A stretch of 64,000 nucleotides of DNA from Leptasterias polaris (GCA_037783415.1 JAZGTN010000192.1:2728001-2792000); one strand, 5' to 3'; positions 9,679-22,354 are shown, counted from the first letter of the stretch. The notes: generated by a model from the sequence alone, not told the origin. Program-made: numbers and translations.

Positions 9679-12600
9679 TTATTCGTGTAACTTTGATCGT
9701 AGTTCTCTTACTCGAGGTGATTCAAACGTGATTCCAACATCTACACCATAGATGGTGGTTTGTATGAAATTCCAGAAGTTTTGCAGTGGCCGAGCATACT
9801 CAAGACCAAAGACATAGTGCGCCTTGAACAGCGAATCTATGGCACCTTCCACATCATGGGCAGGGCAGGGCAGGGCTGTGTGATCAATTACTACAAAGTA
9901 CTGATGGACTTTACACTTTGATGTACCCATTGCTAGTAGGTAGGGTTGCATCTTCTTCGATTTGCCCTTCTCCAAGAACTCGTCCACACTAGCTCCAGTC
10001 TGTAATATGAGAATAATATTCATGACAACCTTAAATCAAAATTATATATAAGATTATGGCTTTGCTTGCAGACAAATAAGTTTATCCCCAGCATAATATC
10101 TCTTATTTTTATTTTTTTTTCATTCTGTTTTTGGTAGCCAAATTACAAATAAAAAATTACAAGAGGAAGAATTTGTTTTTCTCCTTGACAAAAAAGTTAT
10201 CGGTAACAGGTCCGTAAACCAGGATTTATTATTATTATTATTATTTTTTTTTTTTGGGGGGGCCTCCGCCCCCGCCTCCCCCCTGCCAGGCCCGTAGCCA
10301 GGATTTATTTGGGGTTTTTTTTGGGGGGGGGGGGGGGGCGAATGTGAAAGTTTTTTTTGGGGGGCGGATTTTTCTTTTTTGGGGGGGTGGAGCGGATTAT
10401 TTTTTTTTTTTTTTGGGGGGGTGATTTTGGGAGGCGGGCCCCCCCCCCCCCCCCCCCCCCCCCCACTGGTTACGGGCCTGGTCGGTAATGCATGGTATTA
10501 AACTAGTAACTCAAAACCTTAACTAATTTTTCAACAATGTGAAAATCATTGTTAAATCAATGTCTCCCCTAAACTATGGCTTGCAGCTCACAATTTTCAC
10601 TAGATCAGAATTTTGTTCACATGAACAGAGCCAAAAACAAGGAAAAAACACAACTGCTTCAAACTTACTCACTGACCTTGTGGAGTGAAGAGTGGGCTTG
10701 AACACCTCATCACAAAATCGTCACATATTTATGCTAAACACTTCTAAACAAATATATTCACTACACTAATGAATTTGTTCGGTCAATCTACTTGTCCCTT
10801 TCTAAAAATACTGTACTTGGGCCAGCGGTCGAGTGGGTATTTAAAGAAGCCATATGTTCTTCTAGTGGCGGACTTTTAACTTATTGTCAAGTGAACCCTT
10901 CAAATTTTATTTAAGTCTTACTTTTTCAAACTGTATGATAAGGTCAATAGCTGAAGTCACAGATATCTTGGGATTTCCAGATCGGCCCATACCTGTCAGA
11001 GGTAGCAGACACAGCAGTAGAAGCACTTTTGCTGTATTAGCATTCCATCCTACAAAAGCAAATCAAGAAACAACTCTTTTAGGCATATACCAAATCAGAA
11101 AAACCAACCACAAGCACCCTATAAAGTATACTATACACCGGCATATTGTAGAAAAAAATGAAAATAAAACAAAAGAATCCAAAAACTGAAAATAAATGTC
11201 ATCAGTTTGTAAGGGTCACTTTGTCAGGGGTTGACAATTGATCACAATTATTAGTTTTGGAAATAGTATCTCCTAGTGAGGCAGCTTTCAAGAATTACAG
11301 CAAAAACGGAAGGGGGAGAGAAATTCGACTTCAAGAGAAAAAAATACAATAATAAACTATAAAAGTCTCACCTCCCAGCCCACTGTTCTCTCTATCTCTG
11401 TGTATTTATGATGGAACTTATACATTTGTAGAGACCCTTCTCACTGACGTCACTTTGGACATGCTTTGGAGTACGCAGCATTTTGGGAATTCTATGCACA
11501 TGCACGATACATACGCAAAGCACCGTGTTTGTGCAGTCTAGTAAGGTGACAAGCGCGACGCGTGCGTGCAAGTAGGCGGTCATGGGCGCTTGCATGTACT
11601 CCAGGGGCAAGATAACATAGTTGCGTGACGACATCTGAGAAGGGTCTATAATATTTCATGGCCCAAAGAAAAAGCCACATCATCAATGTCACACTATTTT
11701 TGTTCCAATGTGTTTTTATCAATTCTGTGATAATGAGTTACTGAGACAGATAATTTCCACAAATTTCCATAATTTAATTTTGGATATAAAAACTTTCTTT
11801 CTCAATTGGCCTTGTTACTCGAAAGTGTACATACCTTCATGTTGCATATCTCCACCACTTTCTTTGTCTATTGTAGCAATCAACTGGATAACAGTGTTGT
11901 TCTTTACTGTCATCTTCCTGGTATGGGTCACAACCTTTTCCTTCAGGCTTGGCCACTTTTCAAGGAATTTGGAGTGATGCTCTGGGAACAGTAGGGCAAA
12001 ATCTTGCTCGAACTGGATATAAATAAATAACAATTCCAGCAATGTTAGAAAATTAAAGCCAGAAAGTTCTTGGCTGCAAAAAATATACATTTCAGACAAG
12101 ACCATATATCCCACCCAGTAGCATGTAGATAGGATGGGGTGGAAGGGGTTAATTGGGGTAGGCCTATACTCCCCCCATAGTGCCATCTACATACAACATC
12201 AATATCAACACCCTCCCCCATCAATACGAACAAGGTAGACATGTTATTAGTCAGTTCAAACTAACTCATTATAATTTGTCATGTTTTATTTATACTAACC
12301 CATCAGGGTATCACACTGTTTCTGATCTTCAACAAATTTTACCAAGTTTTAGACAAACATTACAGCAACAATTTTAAAACAAACTTGTCAACCAGCCATG
12401 GGCCAAAAAGAAAAATCTCATGTGGAATTGTTTTCATTTTGTTTTTGGTCAAGGGAACATCCATGCAAAGTTCAATGAAGATCAAGAGGTGACTTTTGGA
12501 AGCACAGAGGATGTGCCCTCCACCACTTCCTGTCTGTTCCCCATAAATAAAACAGCCTAGTCCTGATCTGATTAAGCTTTATAATTGTTCCAGGAATTTT

Positions 12601-15600
12601 CCCAAATCCAAGCACAAATTCATTGCACACAGTAATTTCTTTTAAATCACCATTCACCTGAGCATACATTGAGATTTGTCCAATTAATTCGTTCGCAACA
12701 TGTATAACTAAACAGGGGTCAATGAATTGTCCATGTTGATAATGTGGCAGAATGTTAAACATTGAAAAATTAAGATTACTCACTAGTCCGGGTGTATTAA
12801 GGAACCTTGGAAATTCCCCGATTACAGTTCCTGCAGTGTTCTCTTCCTGGGTGACCATATTCCGGCGCAGGGGAAATGTCTTCTCCATTCTTTCCAAAAC
12901 CAGTTTTTCACCTGCACCCATTTTAGGAGTATGTTTTAGCCAGTTGACATCTTCTTGAAACTGCCCCTTGTCAAGGTCGTCCTCCGTTGATGATGTAGAC
13001 CTCACCTTCAAGGGTCCACCTGCCATTCTCTTTGATACAGTACTGATTTGACTCTGATGTCTTTTAGGCTGTGGTTGAGTGCGGTTTACATTTTTTATTC
13101 TGGCTGATAAAAAACCAGTATTTGATCTGTCATCAAAGAATGCTTCCTGAAAATAAATAAGAAAAGAACATTTAAATTTGTCTTATTGTTAAATGGACCC
13201 TAAATACACTACTAACCAGTCTCAACAAAGTCTTTAAAGGAAATCTCAATTTTAGTTGAGAGGTCAAGACATCTCCATTTTAAAAAATGATTGTAGGGAC
13301 GTCATACACATGTAACAGGAATGATGCATGATAGAAACTGTGACAACAATCACAGTAATGATGCTGAGTACAACAATGAGGATGGCGCAAGTTTCAATGC
13401 ACAAAGCTTAAAGCACAGTACCCTCATGAAGCCCTCAGTTTGAGGAATGCCTGCATGAGCAAGATGGCATCAGCGTAAACTATGATATAATAAGTCTTAA
13501 GGCGTACGTCAAAATGTATGCGGGCTAGTCAAATGTACAACTGACTTCAAGAAGTGAGAACAATTTCAATGCCTGATAAATAATTGAGAAACATTTTATA
13601 TTAAACTGTTTTTTTCTTCTGTGGCTACTGACCTTGTAATAAACATAAACAAATAAGTCAAACTAGAATTTACTTACATGACCACAAGCTGTCTGTGGGT
13701 CTTTCAGAGATGTGAATAGGTTCACAATACCAACAGCATACTTTCTTTTGATGAAAGATTTTGGAGTTCGTCTAAAAAAGAAAAGAACTTTTTAAACTTA
13801 TTATATGCCATTTTATCTTTCCTATATAAAGCTACCAAAGCAAACCAAAGTGTGCTTAAACATTTTGACATCATGCTTATTTGTGTTGCCGGAAAGAAAG
13901 GAAGAGCAAAAGAAGAAGAAAGACTAATTATTTCAACTAGCAGAAAGCAGATATGCCACTGGGGGAGGGGAAGGTCCAAATGTCAACCCCCCCCCCCCCC
14001 CACCACAAAGCAAATTTCCTGAAGATTTTCTAATCTAGATGCTAACAAGTGTCAATGTGAGTAACTGTGGAATCTCCCCTATGCTTTTTGAAAATATGAT
14101 TGCAATTATACACACTTTATTCCTAGTAATACTTACCCATGCTTCTCCATCATGTGAGCTACAGCAATGCTCACCAGGAGCCGCCTTGTTTTATCCTGCA
14201 GGTAATTCTGCTGTTCATGTTCCACTAGGATATCCTCCCCTCCAGGGCTCCCTTGGAGTACTTTCTTCATGAACTATGCCACAGAAGGAGATACAAATCA
14301 AGCACAAATGTATAAGCCAATTACAAATTTAAAATTAAACAATGAAGTACAAGTAAATTTAACATTAGCACACATGATGTATTTCTTACGTCTGGGAATG
14401 AATGTGTAATTTAGCCATCATCAGCATGTATACTCAGTATATGTGCTTTCAAAGTTGGGTGGGAGAAAAATCCACTGGTAACTTGGGCAGGAAATGAATC
14501 CATGACCATGATGCATTGTAAAGCACATCACCCAAGTAGACCACCGAGTGTTCAGCAGATTGTGAACGAACATGAAATCAAGGATTTTTTTCAACAACTT
14601 TCTAGTGTGCTATAGCTAAACTTGTTTAGCTTTAGTTCTAAACTGGAAAAAGATATATTTCGTACCTTTGCTTCCTCTTCTGCATGGAGGGGTCGATCTT
14701 GGTCAACAAACGGTGAGCTGTATGGATTACTTCTTGTAAATGATTCGTTGTCGTCACTACTGGAGGTGGTTAGCGAAAAAGTACAATAATTTTCAGTAGA
14801 CAGTCCTGTTGTTCTTACTGCTCCTGGACATGCTGGAGTGTAAAAAACATACAATAATAACAAATACATGTTAGTCTATAGTATTGCTCTTTGATGTACA
14901 CACCGAAATAAGAGCATGCCTACAGCAGTATGCATAAATGTCGGCCAAACATTAGAATGTGTGTTTCCAGTTACTCAACTCTAACCACCCAAAAAATCAA
15001 GCCAAACTTAAATACGTTATTGACCCCAATTTATTTTTTAAATAGTATGCAAGGAAGCCAACCCTGGCTGTTTTTTTGTTGTTTTTTTAAAGTTGTGGTA
15101 AGATTTTTATTTATAATGTATGTAAATTGGTTGCATTTGCAAAATTATTATTCAGGTCTGTGTCTCAACACAGACCTGAATCACCAACATTTGTTTAAGA
15201 CCCATTTGTTTACCCAAGTATAGGACAACAATTTGCAAAACAAGTGTTGTTGCACTATTTGATTCCATTGTGAATAGGGGGGGGGGGGGGGGTAGTGGCT
15301 GGGCATGCTGCAAAATAAAACTTAAATTGCAACCCCTCCCTCCCAAGCATTAATATTATAACTAGTTTTAGGAAGTGCCATAGAAAATTATAGTTGGTCA
15401 ATGAAAAAAAGGCTAGTATGTAATTAAACAAGCTAAATAAAGTTGTATTTTTAGAATGAAAGTGAAACACTACTGGCTGGCAGTACACGAGTCGATAAGT
15501 CACTTGCCAGGTTTAAAGTACCTAAATGAATGCCAAAGTGACTGCAGATGTTACTCACCCCATTTCTCTCCTTCCCTTAACATCATTATGAGAATGGAAG

Positions 15601-16846
15601 GGTCAGATTTAATAACCTCTTCGATTACATCTTCATCAATTATAGCGCCATCTTTTTCGTCGACGAATGTCAGGGCGCCATCATCAGCTCCAATGCCAAA
15701 CTTTGTTCTCACTGCATAAGGAATAAACATGGTTGTATTAAAATCTAAATAATAAGGTGATGTACACACACTATACAAATAATAGTGGTTTTGTTGTTTT
15801 TTGTTTTGCAGGTCCAAATTCAGAGTCTGAAGATAGACTCTATGTGTTGGGGGGGGGGGGGGTTGCTGAGTAATACTAAACACACGTGCATGCATTTACA
15901 AATTACATGGACATGACAGTTTGGCAATTTGTTGCATTTGGACCAGTGATCATATATCACCATCCATAGGTGCAAGAATGCGAAACAGCGACAGTTTATA
16001 TCCATCGATATTGCAAAAACTGCGCACAAACCAAGTTACACATTATGCACTCGCTTCGGGACTGTTTAAAATCATCAGTGTAAACATTCATTAAAACTGG
16101 CTGTGGAAACACTGCCTAACATTAAATGGCTCGCTAGCATCGAAGCAGACTCGGCATGCTCGGTGACCTCTGCTGGCAAACATTACAATGATTAATGTTA
16201 ACTTTAAGTTAACAGCAAACGAGTAACATTAACATGTTTAAGTTATACATTAGAATAATTTGCAATAACTGTGTGTTACTGTTAGGTCTATATATATACA
16301 TGTAATGTATAGGCATATTCAAGGCATGGCATAAAAAAAGACAGCCCACACAAGATCTGCATGTAGATGGACTTGGCAGACACTGAGCAATTTTTGAAAA
16401 TCCAGTCACTTTCAAATATTCTTAACCAGTTAACACTCAGTTAAGTTTAGTATTAGTTGTTTATGAAAATGAATTCAAAATGAATTTTAAGTGATCGAAC
16501 ATAACGTTTGATCGAACATAACGTGAGATCACGCTCGTGCTCAAGTTGCTAAGCCATGGCGGATACATACATTTCAACCTGTACATGGCCTATACAAGCT
16601 AACAACCATGTCTGACACAGTGTCAGTGATATGTATGTATAGCCTTTGCACACATTATGTACACGTTACGTATACTGTAAATTACACGTTGGGGCCTACA
16701 CCAACGTTAGTATTTTTACGAGGGCAAATTTTTTTTTACACGTTGAAAACTCACTTACCATTTTCGATGAACTTTGCAAAATCAGACTGATGTAGAATGA
16801 TTTTGGTTGTATTTCGCTGCCCTGTAGTTATTCTCACAATCGGCAT
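9679..16846 (-). CDS. nine-exon companion protein of the EnSpm element (539 aa, function unknown)
   Basis: Exons, 5' to 3' on the minus strand: 16846-16759, 15711-15559, 14823-14666, 14273-14137, 13771-13678, 13146-12784, 12012-11835, 11049-10922, 9999-9679. They total 1620 nt, 540 codons with stop, with matching phases at every junction. All introns are GT-AG (donors GTAAGT, GTGAGT, GTACGA, GTAAGT, GTAAGT, GTGAGT, GTATGT, GTAAGA). Exon 3 could start 9 nt earlier without changing frame. Recognisable conserved parts: TRRLLVSIAVAHMMEKHG (about 162-179), KYAVGIVNLFTSLKD then GFLSARIKNVNR (exons 5-6), FLEKWPSLKEKV (exon 7), AHYVFGLEYARPLQNFWNFI near 485-504. I recognise the pattern as a protein that accompanies EnSpm transposases in animal genomes, sometimes annotated as SAMD3-like. 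Its biochemical role is unknown to me; an accessory DNA-binding role is a guess. Start: the first ATG of exon 1, with a promoter-like segment just upstream. Confidence 0.82.
10207..10480. mobile_element. hAT-like MITE in intron 8 of the companion gene
   Basis: The left end is CAGGTCCGTAAACCAG and the right end, inverted, CAGGCCCGTAACCAGTG: hAT-style CA...TG termini. Flanks ATCGGTAA (10199-10206) and GTCGGTAA (10481-10488) are an 8-bp target duplication with one mismatch. A second internal terminus-like copy begins at 10287. The interior is mostly T, G and C homopolymers. It has no coding capacity. Confidence 0.75.
11432..11647. mobile_element. MITE with AGACCCTTCTCA inverted ends, intron 7
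   Basis: Twelve-base perfect inverted repeats at 11432-11443 and 11636-11647 enclose about 190 bp with no recognisable gene. The ends resemble those of the element at 43398-43551. The superfamily is unknown. Confidence 0.6.
12013..12783 (-). other. intron 6 with a long open stretch in the exon frame
   Basis: Directly after the exon 6 donor (GTGAGT at 12783) the coding frame continues open to 12472, another 103 codons, before a stop. Either intron retention can yield a longer alternative C-terminus, or the open stretch is chance. The canonical donor and the good fit of exon 7 favour splicing. Confidence 0.35.
14420..14560 (-). mobile_element. decayed tRNA-derived SINE-like sequence in intron 3
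   Basis: On the minus strand GGTGGTCTACTTGGGTGATG resembles a tRNA 5' half with A box, and CATGGATTCATTTCC, about 45 nt on, resembles a T arm/B box. No clear tail or target duplication was found. Confidence 0.3.
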
Positions 16847-16919
16847 CGTGAAAATCACGATTCAATTGGATTACTTTTCCAGACGAAACTTGTAGAATTT
16901 TGTACATGTAAAGAATTAG

Positions 16920-16985
16920 AGCTACGACGTGCAAAAAAAAGGACGACGCCATACGTCACCGTTATTGTCCAATCAGCATTGTCGA
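16920..16985 (-). promoter_or_regulatory. promoter-like segment of the companion gene
   Basis: Within about 140 bp upstream of the exon 1 ATG stand a CRE-like TGACGTA (minus strand, 16952-16958) and a CCAATCA box (plus strand, 16969-16975; this box works in either orientation). The position inside the terminal 240 bp of the transposon suits an element-borne promoter. No TATA box is evident. Confidence 0.4.
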
Positions 16986-17159
16986 AATCTCAGCGCAAGC
17001 GCATTTCATGTTTTTAACACCACTACACAATCTACACCTCGGTAATACTTTTTCTGTCAACACAAATGAATTTATAGGGTGTTACTTAAACACCGAAAGA
17101 ATCAAACGACGGTTACACCAGTGCAGTGTTAACTATTTAACACCCGAGTTTTTGCAGTG
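16986..17159. repeat. right terminus and subterminal repeats of the EnSpm element
   Basis: Contains the right TIR (17136-17159) and several TTAACACC/GGTGTTA motifs (about 17014, 17079, 17129, 17136), the same words as at the left end. The array is shorter than on the left and lacks the 140-bp periodicity. Confidence 0.65.
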
Positions 17160-18239
17160 TACTTTTCATCACTGGGCGGCAATCCCATATCCTACAGATA
17201 AACCTTTGTTTTGCGAAAGTGGTGTCACATAATAATAATTTATATCAGAGTACTGTTCAAAAATGAAATTATAAGTTTAACCAGAGCATAAATGTGATGT
17301 GTAATTTGGAAAGGGTAGGATTGCAGACCTTTTAAAAACATCGCGGGTAAAAAAACATTACTATCTGGCGTTTCTCAAATTCAAGTGTACATGTAGTACT
17401 AGGCCTATACAGGCAATCCATAAGGGAGAAAAACCATTGAATGCCCGAACGACGTGAGATATATTTTATCCTGGACAAATTATCCCGTTGGTTTCAAATG
17501 CTTAATGTGTTATTGTTGCAAGTTTAGACAATACAAGGGAGTTGTCATAAAACGGTGTTCAAAATCTTTCACCTCTCACCTCGCGTTATCGAATCTCCCG
17601 TAGAAAAGAGTAGTTTGGGAGGGAAAAAAATGCGAATGGCAAAAGAAGAAAAGAAAAAACTGCCACCGGAAATAAAAACCAAAAGCTACACACACATTGC
17701 GACTTTTCTCCCTCGGCTCTTTCTTCCATCCTCGGCTCTTTCTTCCTTCCTCCCCTCCCCCATTTTTTTCTTTTTCTTTCTTTCCTTCCCTCTTCCTCCC
17801 CCGTTTATTTATTTATTAATTTTTTTGACCCTCTTGGGGAGGGGGGCGCTCAAGCTATACAAAGATGGCCTAAGTCCATCGCTTGTCAAAGCAAACTCTT
17901 GGTATGTTTTTTGAGATGCACAACTCATGTCTATATTGTTTTGCTTGTTACCTGTTTATGGCAGACTAGACATCATGGATACTGGCTAATAACTATTTTA
18001 CATGTACACTTAAAAAATTGCATTAAGGAATTCAATTAATCAAAATTAAAAGTCAAAAACTGCTTATGTGAGGCCGATACAGTTATTAGGCAGACCTAAG
18101 TGAATGAATGCAAAAGAAACAGGGACGCAATGAGATAATTTACAAAACTATACAAAAGTATTTAATTACAACTAACACGATTGATCATAATAAACATAAC
18201 ATCAAGTAATTTTAATACAATGAAAGTTTTATCTAAACA
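17160..18239. other. unassigned sequence with a pyrimidine-rich tract
   Basis: About 17705-17830 is almost pure pyrimidine (CTTTCTTCC-type). No gene is supported: the 119-codon plus-strand frame across it is low-complexity. Confidence 0.4.
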
Positions 18240-18880
18240 GAACCTCTTGAACCCGGTTGTAGGCGGCTTTAGGGCTTGCTCCACGCGCTAGGTACCACGG
18301 TAGCGGCAATGTAGCTCACGGCGGATGACGTCGGGTCCTCCGGCGTCTGCCTCCTGAACTCTCAGCGTCGAGTCGTCCCAACTCTCAACCCCGAACCCCA
18401 AAAAGCCCTGAAAATAAAGTTACAATTTTATAATTCTCAATCCTGTCTTACCATGTTAACGCAAATTCTCGCAATGTAAACTTGGCAATTTACTATTTCC
18501 ACTTTTGCTTTACAAAGACCCATCTTTAATTTACTGTTCCTAATATCGTCCCAAATTCTCTGCAGTTTTATAAATGCACAGCTTTACAATCGATTACTTT
18601 TCCATACAAAGATATATATACAAAAACTATTTCAACTTACAGAAAAATGTCTGGCTTTAAATAAGTGACTTAGCAGCTCTGTCCCCGGTCTCGGCAATCA
18701 CAAAATTTACGGATGTCCTCCAACATCGATTAAACTAGAATCGGTCTACCCAAGCAAACGGCTGATCAGGCCGGCATCATCAGCGGAGCTCAGATCCGTG
18801 TTCATCGATACCCCAGGGTGGGGTCTCGGCAGGGCCTCAGTACCCAACGTCTTCGAGCCGGCGGATACGCTACTAAGTAC
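18240..18880 (-). other. CpG-rich patch with exon-like boundaries, unknown
   Basis: Two CpG-rich segments (about 18245-18415 and 18680-18870) stand out from AT-rich surroundings. On the minus strand the first ends in TTTTTCT before GTAAGT (near 18645). The second starts after TTTATTTTCAG (near 18416) and is open for about 40 codons, including WDDSTLRVQEADAGGPDVIR, before a stop. This could be the end of a spliced transcript or part of a retroelement LTR. I do not recognise the product. Confidence 0.25.
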
Positions 18881-20523
18881 CACATAACTCATCACACTAC
18901 ATTTTATACTACCCCAAATACTGAATATTCATTTCAACCCATGAATAAATCTCATTGATTACAATTGACTCCAATCTAAAATGTGCTGTTTAGTCATGCG
19001 GGCATGAACTTTGCATAGTTTGACCAAATAAGGAAATTCACCCTGGAATGTTAGATATCCGAAACTGGGTATGGATTGTGCCTCATTGTAAAAAGTAAGG
19101 ATCCCCAGAACAGTCATAATTTGTTTACAAACAAATACCATCATAAGAACCATATAAATATATTTACAACAAATAATCAATTTAATTTAACGTTTGTGAC
19201 AGAAAACAAATCAAACTGAAGAAGAAACAAAACTTACATTATACAGTTATATATTCTTTCTGTCTATCCAGGGTATCCTAAGTTCTGTCATTGTTGTAAA
19301 TTGATGCTTACAATGTACACGTTGGGTAGTGTTTTGGAAATGGTTTGGAATAGATATTCTTGAAATACACTATCCAACACAATGTTCCACCAACTCTGTT
19401 AAAGTAATCAGAATGGAAATGAAACCCATCTTAGAAAATGCTTAGAAAGTAGAACTTGACAATTACTTCAATACGATGATTGAAACAGCGCTGAAATCTG
19501 CCAAGGGAGGCAATCAAAACAAATAAACTTGGGAAAGGCCTTGGATACCTATCTTCTGATCTACTGCAATCTGATCTACTGCAATTTAATCTGAAAAATA
19601 AGAAAGACATAGATTGGATTATTTACTACATGGACATTCCATGTACATGTACATGTAGCCAACAGCTCGCTGTGCACAATGGGTGTGTGAACCTTGCGCG
19701 TAGAGCACAAAATGTGACTTGGTAATTGCATGGCATTGACAGCAAGTAGAAATATAACTCAACTAACAAGGAATATGCTGGTAGGAGTTAATTCACTAAT
19801 GGGTTACATGTCAAATGTATACCATACACACAAAGGATGTGACCTTGTTTTAAGGTGAACCCAAACATTGTACTCCACTAAAAACAAACCCCATGTCATA
19901 CCCCCCCCCCCCCCCCCCCCCCTCCATCCATCCCATCCACAACAATCATGGTTGTATGCTATCAAACCTATCCAGTCATAAGGTTGAGCTTGGAGTTTCA
20001 TGTTTGTCTGAGTCTGTTTTTTATGTGGCCATTTCTTTGTGAGTTAGATTTGGATACTATCTGGTTTGCCTAGGTTGACTTTCTCAGTCACTAGTGATGT
20101 CTAAAATTTGAATTCTTCCGACTAGAGAGATGTTGCATTTAACATGAAAGTTCATGTGTGCCTAGTCATCACTATGCATGGAATTACACAGAAGTCATGG
20201 CATTGGCTTGGTCTTCGCCTTAATGCGCCTTCAAATATTTTCCGTAGCATTTAAAATGTTTAAAGAAAGTGCCCTTTTCAAAATGAAAATGACCTTGCCC
20301 TAGAGATGACTTTACATGCTTGTGTCGTGCCTTTTTTGTTTAGTTCATGCATGCATGTAAAATTCACTTACTTGTAAATCATTTTGAGGTCATTCAGAAT
20401 TATCAACATTTTCACGTGTGTACTTAAACCATTTGCTTCCAGGACTTGTGCTAATTTGTTTACTAAACTAGCCGAGCACAATCCCCCCAAAATGATAAAC
20501 CCCCCAAAGGCAACTAAACAAAA
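18881..20523. other. unassigned sequence left of the gypsy element
   Basis: AT-rich, with a C homopolymer of more than 20 (about 19900-19921). A segment at about 19230-19300 resembles one at about 32270-32340 on the other side of the gypsy element. No gene is supported. Confidence 0.35.
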
Positions 20524-21545
20524 TGTGAGGAGTCTCTGTTTTAGTTGATGTTAGTTAATTGTTATACGTTATCTAAAGTTGTTCTCTCTCCGCTGAGGAT
20601 GCGGGGTGGCGCCCTTTAAATTCTAGTGACCCCCCCCCCTTCACGCTCCTCACCGCCTGCACAATCTTCAACAGGTGAGGATGCCAAACTTTCTCCGTAG
20701 TTTTAAACATTTTATTTGATCATTATATTGCAATATTATCAACTCATGCTTATGTTCATTATAACCGCAAATATTTATAGATTCATATTGTGTTGTAGAT
20801 TTTGGGAATTCCGTTGCCTAAAATGTGTAATTTTACGATTGGAAAACTTGTGTTAGGTCACGAAAATGAAGTGATGCTTTATGGATGCAATACACGTGTG
20901 TTGGTTAGTGTTGCGGTACACGGTACACGCGTAGGCGTGTGAGTTAATGTTAACGTTGCTATGGACGGACGGATGTATGTATGGCAATGGCGCTGTTGGA
21001 CATTGGGGGAATGAGTGTGTATTTCTGTGTGAAAGTTGTGTAAGTGAAGTTGGGCGCTCAACGATGTATGTTTGTGTCTCATATCCCCATTGCCCAGTAC
21101 TGCTATGCCATTAGTATATCCAAGTGTAGTGTCTACTTGAGATTTTTATTGATATTGAGAGAATATGAGGCCCTTAATAATGTCGACTAGTGAGCTGGAG
21201 TTTAATATTTGCTATATTATAATAGATGCACAATGAGATAATACATGTAGTATTTGAAAGGCATGTAACTTGGATTTTATACGACACACTTGAGGATTAT
21301 ATTTTGGTTCTAATGTATTTTTGTGTATTCTTTTCCGCCTGCACAATCTTCAACAGATCCATTGTGCAGGTTAGGTCACTTCAGTTAAATTAAAGATCAA
21401 CCCATAGTGGAGAGAGAAAACAGAACCTGTGTGCTACACTTCAGTCATTTAAACTATAAATCTTACTGCCGCTTTGGACCCCCCCATCACACTTCACTAG
21501 ACCTCGGAACACGATTCCTCACGAGCTGCCCCCCCCCTTCTTACA
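20524..21545 (+). repeat. 5' LTR of the gypsy element
   Basis: 1022 bp, starting TGTGAGGAG and ending TTCTTACA, so TG...CA with inverted TGT/ACA ends. It contains CGCCTGCACAATCTTCAACAG-like sequence twice (about 20655 and 21336). The second copy forms a hairpin CCTGCACAAT/ATTGTGCAGG (21338-21347 with 21361-21370). Two C-tracts vary in length from the 3' LTR. Confidence 0.93.
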
Positions 21546-21562
21546 AGCGTAGTCGGCAGGAT
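21546..21562 (+). other. primer-binding site, tRNA-Ser
   Basis: Immediately after the LTR, GCGTAGTCGGCAGGAT matches the complement of the 3' end of animal tRNA-Ser (from memory, sixteen bases). The two bases pairing with the terminal CA of the tRNA's CCA are not matched. Confidence 0.7.
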
Positions 21563-22354
21563 GTTTTCTCGAATGTTTTCTCGGATGTTTTGCTGATTCC
21601 TGATAATTACAAGCTGATTTCCTGGACATCAACTAGCCCCATGAGAAGGAGTTTCATCATTTTTGCCGTGTGATTTGAACATTTACAGTTTTCTGAGTAG
21701 AGCTTTGCTCAGCTATTTTCATCGTGAACATACATAATCTCGCCGTTTAATCTCGTCGGAAGCTAAACAAAATAATAACACTTGACATCAACTGCTCGTT
21801 TGCTACATGAACACTGTTATTTTTGCTGTGCATCAGTGGAAAATTTGAACACTAGAGATTTCCGACTACCAAGATCAACAGAGGTTCAGAACACTGAAGT
21901 TTTATGCCAGAACTATTACAGTAGAGTCAAGGGAATTTACAATACTTGCTGATTTGGGTTAAGGTAGTGTGCATAATTATTTGATCAGAGGGACCAATCT
22001 CGATTGTGGGTGTTTTAATTGCTGTCTGGCTCCCGTTTAAATTTACAGTGCTGTCAAAGGTTCATAATCGATATTGGTCACCACTGCTTTGACGTGTCTT
22101 TTATGGGGTAAATTTAAATATAACTGCAGTATTAGAAATTCACTCTAAGAAAAAAAAAAAAATTGTATTCATTGCTCAGAAATTGGTGTTTTGAAATTGG
22201 CCATAGTTTTATTGAATAGCTTATTACAAGTACAGGTTAAGTGATATAGTTGTTGACCCTCTATTATTGTGCTATTAGACAGGTTATTGGTGAATGTTTT
22301 TTTTTCACTGCTGTGTATCATTCTATTGTACCATTGTTTAACATTGTGATTGCT
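21563..22354 (+). other. gypsy leader, left part
   Basis: Untranslated leader between primer site and gag. It resumes at 25535 after the piggyBac insertion. No long frame. Confidence 0.6.

Larger units (their letters stand above)
5701..17159 (-). mobile_element. complete EnSpm/CACTA-like DNA transposon, 11.5 kb
   Basis: The ends are inverted repeats starting CACTGCAAAAACT (5701-5713; inverted at 17147-17159). The similarity extends to about 24 bp with two mismatches (GTGTTAAA follows on both sides). Animal EnSpm/CACTA elements start CACTA or CACTG. TA stands outside both ends, a possible 2-bp target duplication that also extends the TIR because it is self-complementary. Subterminal GGTGTTAA/TTAACACC repeats lie inside both ends. 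All recognised genes are on the minus strand: companion gene (16846 to 9679), zinc-finger ORF (9652 to 9437), transposase (9437 to 7173). The companion frame is intact, so the copy may be young. Its introns contain smaller insertions. Confidence 0.85.

Noticed and set aside
17555..17914. 119-codon plus-strand frame
   Set aside because: Its C-terminal half is translated from a pyrimidine tract, and it has no recognisable domain.
20879..21082. 67-codon minus-strand frame, also at 31594-31797
   Set aside because: It lies inside both LTRs, opposite to the element, and is identical only because the LTRs are.
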